From Ruminococcus sp. UBA5884 (GTDB lineage Bacteria; Bacillota; Clostridia; Oscillospirales; Ruminococcaceae): a stretch of DNA of 13,515 nt. The position numbers and the translations under genes are program-made. Positions 1-6,602 of this stretch are shown in pieces. The DNA lies in the NCBI GenBank assembly GCA_002431975.1, contig DJFA01000107.1, positions 4,027 through 17,541 on the forward strand, given 5' to 3'. Within the stretch, counting starts at the first letter, position 1. Each line of letters begins with the position of its first letter. The notes under the pieces are model-generated. The model did not search any database, was not told the origin of the DNA, and saw only the letters and a program-made list of their open reading frames with translations.

Positions 1-41
1 CCATTACTTACTGATATCATTTTACAAATGGGCGGATATTT

Positions 42-153
42 TTGTAGGGGCGACCATTGGTCGCCCGCCGAAATTATGGTTAAACCATAATTTCGATATT
101 TGTTTTCTGTATGGAAAATCATTGGTTAACCAATAAAATTATTGATAAACCAT
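42..153. repeat. 112-bp structured interspersed repeat, copy 1
   Basis: This copy aligns without gaps to 13404-13515 with about 10 mismatches by eye (roughly 91% identity). It contains three hairpins in a row. The first is GC-rich, GGGCGACCATTGGTCGCCC at 48-66. The second is a perfect 13-bp stem with a one-base loop at 69-95 (CGAAATTATGGTT and its complement). The third is the palindrome ATTGGTTAACCAAT at 121-134. The element ends with ATTGATAAACCAT. It carries no ORF. It looks like a small non-autonomous or REP/MITE-like intergenic element, and its true ends are unknown because only two copies are visible. Confidence 0.8.
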
Positions 154-220
154 CATATTGGCGTTAAACAAGATTGCAGGCGGCAGCTTGCCACAATAAA
201 TAAGAAGGACGGGATTTTAT

Positions 221-1084
221 ATGCAGTTTGTAATAGTTACCGGTCTTTCCGGTTCAGGAAAATCATGTGCTATGAATGTGCTTGAGGATATAGGCTTTTA
301 CTGTATTGATAATATGCCGCCTCAGCTTATAACAAAATTTGCTGACATATGTATGCATTCAGGCGGAAAGCTTGAACAGGTCGCAATTGCTGTTGATATT
401 CGTTCAGGAGATATGTTCGGTGAACTTTCATATGTCTGCGAAAATATGAAAAATGATGGTCTTGATATTAAAATCCTCTATCTTGAATCAAGTGATGATG
501 TCATAATAAAAAGATATAAGGAAACAAGACGTATGCACCCTCTCAATGCAGAATTTAACGGCTGTCTGCCGAAAGCTGTTGCATTTGAAAGAAAACAGCT
601 TAATCCTATGCGTGAAATAGCCAATTATTATATAGATACCTCTCATCTTTCAACTTCTCAGCTTAAAGAACAGATAACTAATATATTCCTTGAAAATGCA
701 AGCGATTCAATGATAATAAAAGTAATGTCATTCGGTTTCAAATACGGAACATCTGCTGAAGCTGACCTTGTTTTTGATGTAAGATGTCTGCCTAATCCTT
801 ATTATATACCTGAACTCAAACAGCATACCGGCTGTGAGGACTGTGTAAGGGATTATGTAATGCAGTTTGAACAGTCAAAGATACTGCTTGAAAAATTAAA
901 GGATTTGAGTGATTTTCTTATACCTCTTTATATAAAGGAAGGAAAAAGTCAGCTTGTTGTTGCATTTGGTTGTACAGGCGGAAAACACCGTTCTGTAACA
1001 TTTGCAGAACTTTTTGCGGATTATATGCTCAAAAAAGGTATGAGAGTACATAAGACTCACAGAGATATTACAAAGGACAGGTGA
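221..1084 (+). CDS. rapZ: RapZ/YvcJ-family nucleotide-binding protein (RNase adapter family)
   Basis: This is a P-loop protein of the RapZ (YvcJ) family. In enterobacteria RapZ binds small RNA and directs RNase E to GlmZ to tune glucosamine-6-phosphate synthase. In Gram-positive bacteria YvcJ binds and hydrolyses ATP/GTP and its role is less clear, so RNA adapter activity is not assured here. The 287-residue length is normal for the family. A Walker A motif, GLSGSGKS, lies at residues 8-15, followed by the family signature around IGFYCIDNMPP. The conserved C-terminal block GCTGGKHRS is near residue 250, and the end THRDITKDR is typical. The start is supported by AAGGA at 205-209, 11 bases upstream. 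The stop overlaps the whiA start region, so the two are probably co-transcribed. The usual partner gene yvcK is absent between rapZ and whiA. Confidence 0.95.
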   Translation: MQFVIVTGLSGSGKSCAMNVLEDIGFYCIDNMPPQLITKFADICMHSGGKLEQVAIAVDIRSGDMFGELSYVCENMKNDGLDIKILYLESSDDVIIKRYKETRRMHPLNAEFNGCLPKAVAFERKQLNPMREIANYYIDTSHLSTSQLKEQITNIFLENASDSMIIKVMSFGFKYGTSAEADLVFDVRCLPNPYYIPELKQHTGCEDCVRDYVMQFEQSKILLEKLKDLSDFLIPLYIKEGKSQLVVAFGCTGGKHRSVTFAELFADYMLKKGMRVHKTHRDITKDR

Positions 1085-1085
1085 T
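1079..1085 (+). promoter_or_regulatory. Ribosome binding site that decides the whiA start
   Basis: AGGTGAT matches the distal half of the anti-Shine-Dalgarno complement and ends four bases before a TTG at 1090. The alternative GTG at 1081 lies inside this site and has only three bases after the upstream AAGGA at 1073-1077. TTG at 1090 is therefore the better start, and it gives the usual short WhiA N-terminus (SLNNTFSYRVKAE). Confidence 0.6.
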
Positions 1086-1089
1086 ATTT

Positions 1090-1998
1090 TTGTCTTTGAA
1101 CAATACTTTTTCATATCGTGTGAAAGCTGAAATCTGTTCAGCTCTTACAGACAGGGACAAACGATTTGCCTGCCTTTACGGAATATCCCTCTTTGCAAGG
1201 ACTATCACTGAAAATGAATTTTGTTTCCAGACTGAAAGCAAGGTTGTTTCAGAACTCTATCCGAGTCTTTTTGCGGAAGTTTTTCAGCGTAATGTAAAGC
1301 TTGAATGTTCTGAAAACCGCAGAAATTCCTATACCTTTTCAGTAAAAAAGGAAAATGGTCTTGATATCTTTTTTCAGACATTCCATATAAATCCTGAAAA
1401 GCTTTCTATAAATCTCAATAATATTGACAATAACAACATCGGTATATTTACTGCCGGTGTGTTTTTGTCATGCGGAAGCATAAGCAATCCCGAAAAGGAA
1501 TATCATCTTGAACTTGCTGTATCAGACCGTCAGTTATATGAGGATATGAACCGGCTTCTTGCTTCAATCGGAATGCCTTTTAAAATGGTAAGGCGTAAAA
1601 ATCTCTTTGTAATGTATCTTAAAGAGAGTGAAAGCATTGAAGATATGATAACATTTACAGGTGCTTCTCAATGCACAATAGAACTTATGAATGTAAAGAT
1701 ATACAAGGATATGAGAAACCGTATAAACCGTGTCAGCAACTGTGAGGTCGCAAACCTTGACAAGACTGTCAATGCTTCATTCAAACAGCGTCAGGATATA
1801 ATGTTTATTGATAAAACAGTGGGACTTGAAACTCTTTCTGATATTCTTCAGGAAACTGCACGTTTAAGAATTGAAAATCCTGATGCAAGTCTTAAAGAAC
1901 TCGGTCAGATGCATGAAAATCCTATAGGACGCTCAGGCATTAACCACAGACTTAAAAAAATTGCTGAATTTGCAGAAAAATTAAGAAACGGAGAATGA
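1090..1998 (+). CDS. whiA: WhiA, DNA-binding regulator of division/sporulation type
   Basis: WhiA is a DNA-binding protein widespread in Gram-positive bacteria. It is a sporulation regulator in Streptomyces and is linked to cell division and chromosome segregation in Bacillus. The protein has two parts. The N-terminal part has a LAGLIDADG homing-endonuclease fold, with the diagnostic block TAGVFLSCGSISNP near residues 120-133 followed by the YHLE stretch. Such domains in WhiA have lost nuclease activity. The C-terminal helix-turn-helix lies around residues 258-295, with the family signature running from NPDASLKELG to SGINHRLKKI. About 302 residues from TTG 1090 is the usual length; starting at GTG 1081 adds three residues. 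It overlaps dnaE if dnaE starts at 1995, and abuts it closely if dnaE starts at 2004. It appears to be the middle gene of a rapZ-whiA-dnaE transcript. Confidence 0.95.
   Translation: MSLNNTFSYRVKAEICSALTDRDKRFACLYGISLFARTITENEFCFQTESKVVSELYPSLFAEVFQRNVKLECSENRRNSYTFSVKKENGLDIFFQTFHINPEKLSINLNNIDNNNIGIFTAGVFLSCGSISNPEKEYHLELAVSDRQLYEDMNRLLASIGMPFKMVRRKNLFVMYLKESESIEDMITFTGASQCTIELMNVKIYKDMRNRINRVSNCEVANLDKTVNASFKQRQDIMFIDKTVGLETLSDILQETARLRIENPDASLKELGQMHENPIGRSGINHRLKKIAEFAEKLRNGE
1990..1994 (+). promoter_or_regulatory. Ribosome binding site that decides the dnaE start
   Basis: GGAGA lies nine bases before ATG 2004 but touches ATG 1995, which makes 2004 the more plausible start. The site is inside the last codons of whiA, so translation of the two genes may be coupled. 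Confidence 0.55.
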
Positions 1999-2003
1999 AT
2001 TTT

Positions 2004-5000
2004 ATGCCTGTATCATCTGATAATTTTGTACATCTCCATCTTCACAGCGAATACAGTCTGCTTGACGGTGCGTGCCGCATAAATGATATAATCCGCAGAG
2101 TAAAGGAACTCGGTCAGACCGCTGTTGCAATAACTGACCACGGAGTTATGTACGGTGTTATAGATTTTTATAAAGCCGCTTTGCAGAATGGAATAAAACC
2201 TGTAATCGGTTGTGAAGTATATGTTGCTCCACGTTCAAGAAAAGATAAAGTGCATATTCTTGATTCAAAACCGTATCATCTCATACTGCTTTGCAAAAAC
2301 AATACCGGTTATCAGAATCTTATAAAACTTGTTTCACTCTCATATTCAGAGGGTTTTTACAATAAGCCAAGAGTTGACATGGAACTTTTAAGCCGTTACA
2401 GTGAGGGACTTATATGTCTTTCAGCCTGTCTTGCCGGAGAAGTCGCACACCATCTTTCTGACGGGAATTATGATTCTGCCAAAAAAACTGCTCTTGCCTA
2501 TAACAGTATTTTCGGTGAGGGAAACTATTATATTGAAGTCCAGAATCATAATATTGATGAACAGAAAAGAATACTGCCTCTTTTGTATAAGCTTTCAGAT
2601 GAAACAGGAATACCTCTTGCAGCTACAAATGATGTGCATTATACTGAAAAATCCGACTCAAAGGTTCAGGACGTGCTTTTATGCATTCAGACTAAAAAAA
2701 ATCTTGATGATAAAGACAGAATGTCATTTGAAACAGATGAATTTTATATAAAAAGTACTCAGGAAATGTATGAGCTTTTCAGAAATGTTCCGTCAGCTGT
2801 CACTAATACTGCAAAAATCGCTGAAAAATGCAATGTAAGCTTTGAATTCGGAGCAATAAAGCTCCCTGAATTTAAAAATGATTCCGGTATTTCAAATAAG
2901 GATTACTTTATAAATCTCTGCAATGACGGCGTTAAAAGACGATACGGCGAAAATCCGTCAGCTGAAATAATAAAACGCCTTGAATATGAAACCGGAGTTA
3001 TCGAAAAAATGGGCTATATCGATTATTTTCTTATAGTCTGGGATTTTGTGAACTATGCACGCCGCAATGATATTCCTGTAGGGCCTGGCAGAGGTTCAGG
3101 AGCAGGAAGTTTATGTGCGTACTGTATCGGTATAACTGATATTGACCCTGTGAAATATAATCTGCTCTTTGAAAGATTTCTTAATCCTGAAAGAGTGAGT
3201 ATGCCTGATTTTGATATAGATTTCTGCGTTGAGGGCAGACAGAGAGTTATAGATTATGTTACTGAAAGATATGGCAGTGAAAGAGTTTCACAGATAATAA
3301 CTTTCGGTACTATGATGGCAAAGGCGGCTGTAAGGGATATCGGGCGTGTTCTCGGCATTCCTTATGAGATATGTGACAATGCGGCAAAGCTTATCCCGAA
3401 AGAACCAAATATAACTCTTGAAAAATCCCTCTCATCTGTCAAGAAATTAAGGGAACTTTATGATTCTGACAGTACAGTCCATGAACTCATTGATATGGCT
3501 ATGAAAATTGAAGGTATGCCAAGACATACTTCAACTCATGCGGCGGCTGTCGTTATAGCGGACAAGCCTCTTTCTGAATATCTGCCGGTTCAGAAAATCG
3601 ACAGCATGAATGTTACTCAGTTCACTATGAGCAATGTTGAAAGTCTTGGTCTGCTTAAAATGGACTTTTTAGGACTCAGAAACCTTACGGTAATTCATGA
3701 TACTGAAAAAATTATACGCAAATCATATCCGGATTTCAGAATTGCAGATATTCCGTATGATGATAAAAATGTATTTGAAATGCTCTCTCAGGGCAGAACC
3801 TGCGGAGTATTCCAGTTTGAAAGTGCAGGAATAACATCTGTTCTTCAAAGACTTGTACCTGAAAATATTGAGGATATTATAGCTGTTCTGTCGCTTTATC
3901 GTCCCGGCCCTATGGAATCTATTCCAAGATATATAAAAAATCGTCATGACCCGTCAGCAGTAACATATAAACACCCTATGCTTGAATCAATTCTTTCCGT
4001 AACATACGGCTGTATCGTATATCAGGAACAGGTTATGGAGATTTTCAGAAAACTTGCAGGCTATTCATACGGCAGGTCGGATATAGTAAGGCGTGCAATG
4101 GCTAAGAAAAAACATGATGTAATGCTGAAAGAACGTAAAAGCTTTATATATGGAGATAAAAATCCTGACGGAACTGTAAACTGTATCGGTGCTGTAAACA
4201 ATGGCATTGATGAACAGACTGCAAGCGAAATCTTTGACGAAATGACAAGTTTTGCTTCATATGCATTCAATAAATCCCATGCTGCGGCATATGCCTGCGT
4301 ATCATATCAGACTGCATACCTTAAATATCATTATTTCAGAGAATATATGTCTGCTCTTATGTCAAGCGTTTCATCAAACGGCGAAAAATTAAATGAATAT
4401 ATTGCTGAATGCGAAAATAACGGCATAAAGCTTATGCGTCCGGATATAAATGAAAGCCTTGAATCATTCACTGTCACCGAAAATGGCATAAGATACGGAC
4501 TTACGGCAATAAAAAATCTCGGTTCGGGAACTGCCGCACAGATAATAAATGAACGCAGAAAAAACGGATATTTCAAATCATTTGAGGATTTTTGCAGACG
4601 TATTTCTGAAACGGATATCAATAAAAAAGCTGCTGAAAATCTTATAAAATCCGGAAGTATGGACTCAATGGGCTATAACCGCCGTCAGATGCTTGAAAAT
4701 TATGAAATGGCATTCTCATTCTATTCGGAAAACTATGGAAATATGATTGAAGGTCAGCTTGACCTTTTCGGGACTGTTTCAGAACGGAATATTCTCAATA
4801 TTCCTGATATGGAGGAGTTTCCTGTATCAGAACTTCTCAGCATGGAAATGGAAAGTACAGGTATGTATATTTCTGCAAATCCTCTTGAAAATTATGAACT
4901 GTATACAGGACTTATGCGTTTTAAAAATATAAGAGATATTGAAAATATGCAGGAAAATGATAAGTTAAGTATTCTCTGCATTGTCCGCAGCATAAAATAT

Positions 5001-5444
5001 CATAAAACCAGAAACGGCAGTCAGATGTGCTTCTTAACTGCTGATGACGGCAGAAATTCTGCTGAAATAATTGTCTTTGCCAATGTTTATAATGCATTTC
5101 AGTCTGCAATTGCTGAAAATTCAGTCATTTCAGTAAAGGGACGAATAACTGTTAAAAATGATATTAAGAAAATAATTGCTGAAAATATCTTTACTGAAAA
5201 ACAATTCATTGACAGCATAAAATCCTGTAAATTCGGAATAAAGCTTTTAAGCTCACAGAAAGAATCAATTCAGAGTATACTTGAACTATGCAAGGATTTC
5301 AAAGGAGAAAACAAACTTGTATTCTATTTTACTGATATAGGAAAATATGCTGTGCTTAAATCAGATATAAGAGTTGATATAAATCAGAAATTTATAGAAA
5401 AACTCTGTAGTATTATCCCATATCAGAATATCGGTCTTTTTTAA
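2004..5444 (+). CDS. dnaE: DNA polymerase III alpha subunit, DnaE type
   Basis: This is the catalytic subunit of the replicative/error-prone DnaE-family C polymerase. In organisms that also carry PolC, DnaE extends primers; whether PolC exists here cannot be seen. The order of domains is as follows. The N-terminal PHP domain starts with HLHLHSEYSLLDG and continues with AITDHG, QNH and NDVHY, and its metal-binding His/Asp residues appear intact. The polymerase core has GPGRGSGAGS, then PDFDIDF with catalytic Asp at about 402 and 404, and KMDFLGLRN with the third Asp at about 554, in register with E. coli D401, D403 and D555. A C-terminal OB fold (nucleic-acid binding) lies around residues 986-1070. 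About 1146 residues is normal for the family. An alternative start at 1995 adds three residues. A strong terminator follows immediately after the stop. Confidence 0.96.
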   Translation: MPVSSDNFVHLHLHSEYSLLDGACRINDIIRRVKELGQTAVAITDHGVMYGVIDFYKAALQNGIKPVIGCEVYVAPRSRKDKVHILDSKPYHLILLCKNNTGYQNLIKLVSLSYSEGFYNKPRVDMELLSRYSEGLICLSACLAGEVAHHLSDGNYDSAKKTALAYNSIFGEGNYYIEVQNHNIDEQKRILPLLYKLSDETGIPLAATNDVHYTEKSDSKVQDVLLCIQTKKNLDDKDRMSFETDEFYIKSTQEMYELFRNVPSAVTNTAKIAEKCNVSFEFGAIKLPEFKNDSGISNKDYFINLCNDGVKRRYGENPSAEIIKRLEYETGVIEKMGYIDYFLIVWDFVNYARRNDIPVGPGRGSGAGSLCAYCIGITDIDPVKYNLLFERFLNPERVSMPDFDIDFCVEGRQRVIDYVTERYGSERVSQIITFGTMMAKAAVRDIGRVLGIPYEICDNAAKLIPKEPNITLEKSLSSVKKLRELYDSDSTVHELIDMAMKIEGMPRHTSTHAAAVVIADKPLSEYLPVQKIDSMNVTQFTMSNVESLGLLKMDFLGLRNLTVIHDTEKIIRKSYPDFRIADIPYDDKNVFEMLSQGRTCGVFQFESAGITSVLQRLVPENIEDIIAVLSLYRPGPMESIPRYIKNRHDPSAVTYKHPMLESILSVTYGCIVYQEQVMEIFRKLAGYSYGRSDIVRRAMAKKKHDVMLKERKSFIYGDKNPDGTVNCIGAVNNGIDEQTASEIFDEMTSFASYAFNKSHAAAYACVSYQTAYLKYHYFREYMSALMSSVSSNGEKLNEYIAECENNGIKLMRPDINESLESFTVTENGIRYGLTAIKNLGSGTAAQIINERRKNGYFKSFEDFCRRISETDINKKAAENLIKSGSMDSMGYNRRQMLENYEMAFSFYSENYGNMIEGQLDLFGTVSERNILNIPDMEEFPVSELLSMEMESTGMYISANPLENYELYTGLMRFKNIRDIENMQENDKLSILCIVRSIKYHKTRNGSQMCFLTADDGRNSAEIIVFANVYNAFQSAIAENSVISVKGRITVKNDIKKIIAENIFTEKQFIDSIKSCKFGIKLLSSQKESIQSILELCKDFKGENKLVFYFTDIGKYAVLKSDIRVDINQKFIEKLCSIIPYQNIGLF

Positions 5445-5447
5445 TAC

Positions 5448-5488
5448 AAAAACACCAGCCGGCTCAATCTGAACCGGCTGGTGTTTTT
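5448..5488. terminator. Bidirectional intrinsic terminator between dnaE and the convergent esterase
   Basis: A perfect 15-bp inverted repeat is formed by AAAAACACCAGCCGG (5448-5462) and its complement (5474-5488), with an 11-base loop. The GC core is flanked by A on one side and T on the other, so each strand ends in a U-run in its RNA. It starts three bases after the dnaE stop. On the - strand it overlaps the end of the esterase gene: the stop codon (5464-5466) is in the loop. Confidence 0.93.
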
Positions 5489-6102
5489 GATATATCATTA
5501 TAAATAGTATTGAAAACTGCTTCTGCAAGTTTTCTGTGACTCTCACTGTCCATATGTTCACGGTCATATTCTGAAGGTTCTGCATAATCAGAGGCTGCAA
5601 GAAAAAGACAGTTTTCTGCTTCTGCTATTTCAGAATAATATTTTTTTAGCTGACGGGATATTTCAACTGACTTTTCATCAAATTCCGCATCATATTCATT
5701 AATGCCTTCTGCAATATATATAGGTGACATAATAAGTATCTTTGCATTTCCGGCTGAATGAATCTGTTTTACAAGCCTTTTTATTCCCTCTGAAATCATA
5801 TATGCTGATGAATTGAATGCAGTTTTGCAGTCATTCGTACCAAGCATAAGAGTAACATATTCAACAGGGGAGTGACTTTCAAGTATAAACGGCAGAACAT
5901 CTACGCCTCGCCTGTTTGCACGCAGTACATCAGGAAATACTGTTGTTCTGCCACATAAGCCCTCTTCAGCTACATGAAATCCATAGCTGCGGAATCTGCT
6001 GTCAAGTATTCCCGTCCATCTTGTTTCATAGTCAAAACGGCTTTTGTCAGCAGGATTGAGTCCGTATGTGTTTGAATCGCCAAAGCAGAGAATTGTTTTC
6101 AT
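5464..6102 (-). CDS. SGNH/GDSL hydrolase, arylesterase/acyltransferase (MsAcT-like) family
   Basis: This is a small single-domain serine esterase, with no signal peptide or membrane segment, so probably cytoplasmic. Block I is GDSNTYG with the nucleophile Ser10. Block II is around EEGLCGRTT, and block III is GTND at residues 88-91. Block V is DREH, with catalytic Asp180 and His183. The order RWTGIL, EEGL.RTT, MLGTND closely follows Mycobacterium smegmatis arylesterase MsAcT as I remember it. Natural substrates of this family are poorly known, and deacetylation of a sugar or small ester is a guess. The ATG at 6102 (212 residues) is preferred because AAGAGGTG (6116-6109) sits at ideal distance; a GTG at 6111 lies inside that site. 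It has its own promoter and stands convergent to dnaE and divergent from metQ. The last codons are embedded in the shared terminator. Confidence 0.9.
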   Translation of the reverse strand: MKTILCFGDSNTYGLNPADKSRFDYETRWTGILDSRFRSYGFHVAEEGLCGRTTVFPDVLRANRRGVDVLPFILESHSPVEYVTLMLGTNDCKTAFNSSAYMISEGIKRLVKQIHSAGNAKILIMSPIYIAEGINEYDAEFDEKSVEISRQLKKYYSEIAEAENCLFLAASDYAEPSEYDREHMDSESHRKLAEAVFNTIYNDISKTPAGSD

Positions 6103-6107
6103 AATTT

Positions 6108-6176
6108 TCACCTCTTAAAAATTTTTATAAGAATTTTCTTAAATCTGTCCGTTGGGGCGACAGGCAGTTGCATCAT
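6108..6176 (-). CDS. Possible 22-residue upstream ORF in the esterase leader
   Basis: Downstream of the predicted esterase transcription start, an ATG at 6176 opens 22 codons that end with KIFKR. The TGA stop (6110-6108) is the final triplet of the esterase ribosome binding site, five bases before its ATG. Translation of this ORF could therefore be coupled to the esterase. The C-terminal half is cationic (RFKKILIKIFKR). There is no good ribosome binding site: GGTGG lies too far upstream. It may be chance. The longer reading frame that continues to 6299 would begin upstream of the promoter and is not credible. Confidence 0.2.
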   Translation of the reverse strand: MMQLPVAPTDRFKKILIKIFKR

Positions 6177-6212
6177 GCAGAGAAAATAACCACCGGATTT
6201 AAGCTTTATACT

Positions 6213-6241
6213 ATTATACCATAGGTTTAGTAGGTTTTCAA
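6213..6241 (-). promoter_or_regulatory. Sigma-A-type promoter for the esterase gene
   Basis: On the - strand there is TTGAAA (6241-6236), a 17-base spacer and TATAAT (6218-6213). The transcript would start near 6206, giving a leader of about 100 bases before ATG 6102. The leader contains a small palindrome, TGCATCATGCA, and an imperfect CTGTC/GACAG hairpin. Confidence 0.75.
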
Positions 6242-6335
6242 TAACATATAAAACATATTTAACTGATATGAATTGTAGAAAAATAGTGATACTGCACAAA
6301 GTTAAATAATATATGATTTTTCTTGAATTTATTGC

Positions 6336-6364
6336 TTGACATTTGAAAACATATAAGCTATAAT
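6336..6364 (+). promoter_or_regulatory. Consensus sigma-A promoter for the metQ-paaK operon
   Basis: TTGACA (6336-6341), exactly 17 bases, then TATAAT (6359-6364): a perfect match to the vegetative consensus. Transcription should start near 6371, giving a leader of about 230 bases before metQ. So strong a promoter fits control by later attenuation rather than by weak initiation. No obvious operator palindrome overlaps it. Confidence 0.88.
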
Positions 6365-6415
6365 ATTAGCATACTAAACATATCAAAAAGATAGGTAAAG
6401 AAAGGCGGAATTAAT

Positions 6416-6502
6416 ATGACATCATCCATAATGAAAACTATGCGAATGTGTTGCTGCAATGAGAAATACTGTATAAAAAGATGCTGTCATAGTATGCCCT
6501 GA
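6416..6502 (+). CDS. Cysteine/methionine-rich leader peptide (28 residues)
   Basis: This short ORF lies between the consensus promoter and an intrinsic terminator in front of metQ. It starts at ATG 6416 with AAAGGCGG (6401-6408) as ribosome binding site and ends at TGA 6500-6502. Of 28 residues six are Cys (positions 12, 13, 14, 19, 23, 24) and five are Met (1, 6, 9, 11, 27). The core reads MKTMRMCCC, later KRCC. Three consecutive Cys codons, and two more just before a hairpin that encloses the stop codon, are what a ribosome-mediated attenuator needs. The peptide itself probably has no function; slow translation at uncharged tRNA-Cys would be the signal. Polycysteine leader ORFs controlling sulfur genes have been described in mycobacteria, but I see no direct relation by sequence beyond the Cys run. 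A small secreted or metal-binding peptide is a less likely alternative. Confidence 0.8.
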   Translation: MTSSIMKTMRMCCCNEKYCIKRCCHSMP

Positions 6503-6546
6503 GGGGCTTGATGACTGAATTTGATTTATATGGTATTTCAGAAGTC
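6486..6546 (+). promoter_or_regulatory. Candidate protector and antiterminator structures of the leader attenuator
   Basis: Two mutually exclusive pairings can be drawn. The protector hairpin joins GTCAT (6486-6490) with ATGAC (6511-6515) and GCCC (6496-6499) with GGGC (6504-6507), and the leader stop codon is in its loop. The alternative pairs GACTGAA (6513-6519) with TTC and AGTC (6537-6539 and 6543-6546, a three-base bulge between). This would sequester the 5' arm of the terminator. A ribosome paused at Cys codons 23-24 (6482-6487) would mask the first strand and favour antitermination. Paired by eye; energies were not computed. Confidence 0.5.
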
Positions 6547-6570
6547 TGCTATGCATACTTCTGTTTTTTT
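6539..6570 (+). terminator. Intrinsic terminator (attenuator) in the metQ leader
   Basis: CAGAAGT (6539-6545) pairs with ACTTCTG (6557-6563). Beyond one mismatch, a further TGC/GCA pairing closes a three-base loop. Seven T residues follow (6564-6570). It lies between the leader peptide and the metQ ribosome binding site, so it would stop transcription before any structural gene unless the stem is prevented from forming. Confidence 0.85.
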
Positions 6571-6602
6571 GTCTATTTTTAAATAAAAGGAGATTTTTTA
6601 GT

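Noticed and set aside
42..153. CRISPR array, because of short palindromic units
   Set aside because: The hairpins differ from one another in sequence and there are no regularly spaced identical repeats with spacers.
142..170. rapZ promoter with TTGATA at 142-147 (from the repeat end)
   Set aside because: The hexamer 17 bases downstream is TAAACA, a poor -10. rapZ may instead be transcribed from upstream of the window.
6108..6299. 63-residue - strand ORF upstream of the esterase
   Set aside because: Its start lies upstream of the predicted transcription start (about 6206) and its first part runs across the promoter. Only the last 22 codons could be translated, with weak support.
6371..6602. 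SAM riboswitch or T-box in front of metQ
   Set aside because: The leader lacks the T-box AGGGTGGNACCGCG-type sequence and the multi-helix SAM-I core. The Cys-rich ORF plus alternative hairpins explains the terminator better.
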